Source: a virus. Taken from it: 28,980 bases of DNA. This document shows, piece after piece, positions 28,925 through 28,980 of this stretch (position 1 is its first letter; each line of letters opens with the position of its first letter). The stretch is taken from the IMG/VR virus record IMGVR_UViG_3300044953_000313, positions 1 to 28,980 of that record; one strand, 5' to 3'. Position numbers and translations under genes: made by a program. The notes under the pieces are model-generated. The model saw only the letters and a list, made by a program, of their open reading frames with translations, was not told the DNA's origin and did no database searches.

Positions 28925-28980
28925 CCTACCCCAGCTTCGGTCGCGGGGCTCGCTTCGCCATACGGGCTCCCGTGGCTTTG

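Noticed and set aside
1-28980. CRISPR arrays, insertion sequences, tRNA and rRNA genes
   Set aside because: No regularly spaced direct repeats with unique spacers, transposase motifs, terminal inverted repeats or RNA gene signatures were seen.

Overview
The window is a piece of a GC-rich genome of a tailed, probably temperate, bacteriophage or prophage. Genes are tightly packed and mostly overlap by ATGA, GTGA, TTGA or TGATG at stop/start junctions, with many GTG and TTG starts. The capsid and tail set (scaffold, major capsid protein, SU10-type head-tail adaptor, beta-propeller tail hub/nozzle, three very large helical internal-virion-type proteins), with no tape-measure, tail-tube or baseplate genes, points to a short-tailed (podovirus-like) virion. 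A GH24 lysozyme beside small membrane proteins fits a Gram-negative host, but the host cannot be named from this sequence. Portal and terminase genes are not in the window.

Layout. 1-2392 (+): 3' part of a fibre-like structural gene, then a lysis cassette (secreted 170-aa protein, 25-aa membrane peptide, lysozyme, 97-aa membrane/coiled-coil protein). 2452-10155 (+): small basic protein, hypothetical, scaffold, major capsid protein, beta-rich head protein, small proteins, adaptor, 160-aa protein, tail hub, Pro/Gln-rich protein. 10165-18860 (+): Gly/Pro-rich repeat protein and large internal virion proteins, with a GNAT acetyltransferase embedded among them. 18857-20557 (+): two mini membrane proteins, a metallophosphoesterase, a 45-aa protein, a ribbon-helix-helix (RHH) protein and a HExxH mini-protease.

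20493-25887 (-): a converging early operon of about 15 genes. It holds a recombination set (putative single-strand annealing protein, RecB-type PD-(D/E)XK exonuclease, SSB, Hjc-like PD-(D/E)XK nuclease) plus zinc-binding and other small proteins, a DUF3310 protein and a HTH protein. 25888-26428 is the control region: an RHH repressor gene (-) bracketed by two related palindromic operators, a bidirectional terminator, and the putative promoter of the early operon. 26429-28980 (+): tyrosine integrase, a replisome-organiser-like protein whose gene carries iterons followed by an AT-rich tract (a lambda-O-like candidate origin), a helicase-loader-like protein, and a second repeat cluster at the right edge.

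The most unusual observations are three copies of a shared translation-start element (Shine-Dalgarno, then an AUG-UAG start-stop, then a GUG/UUG gene start) ahead of the scaffold, capsid and a large virion gene; the RHH operator array; and the two candidate origin repeat clusters. No stretch over 300 bases lacks a gene. Assignments are from reading the sequence and protein motifs only; no database search was run.
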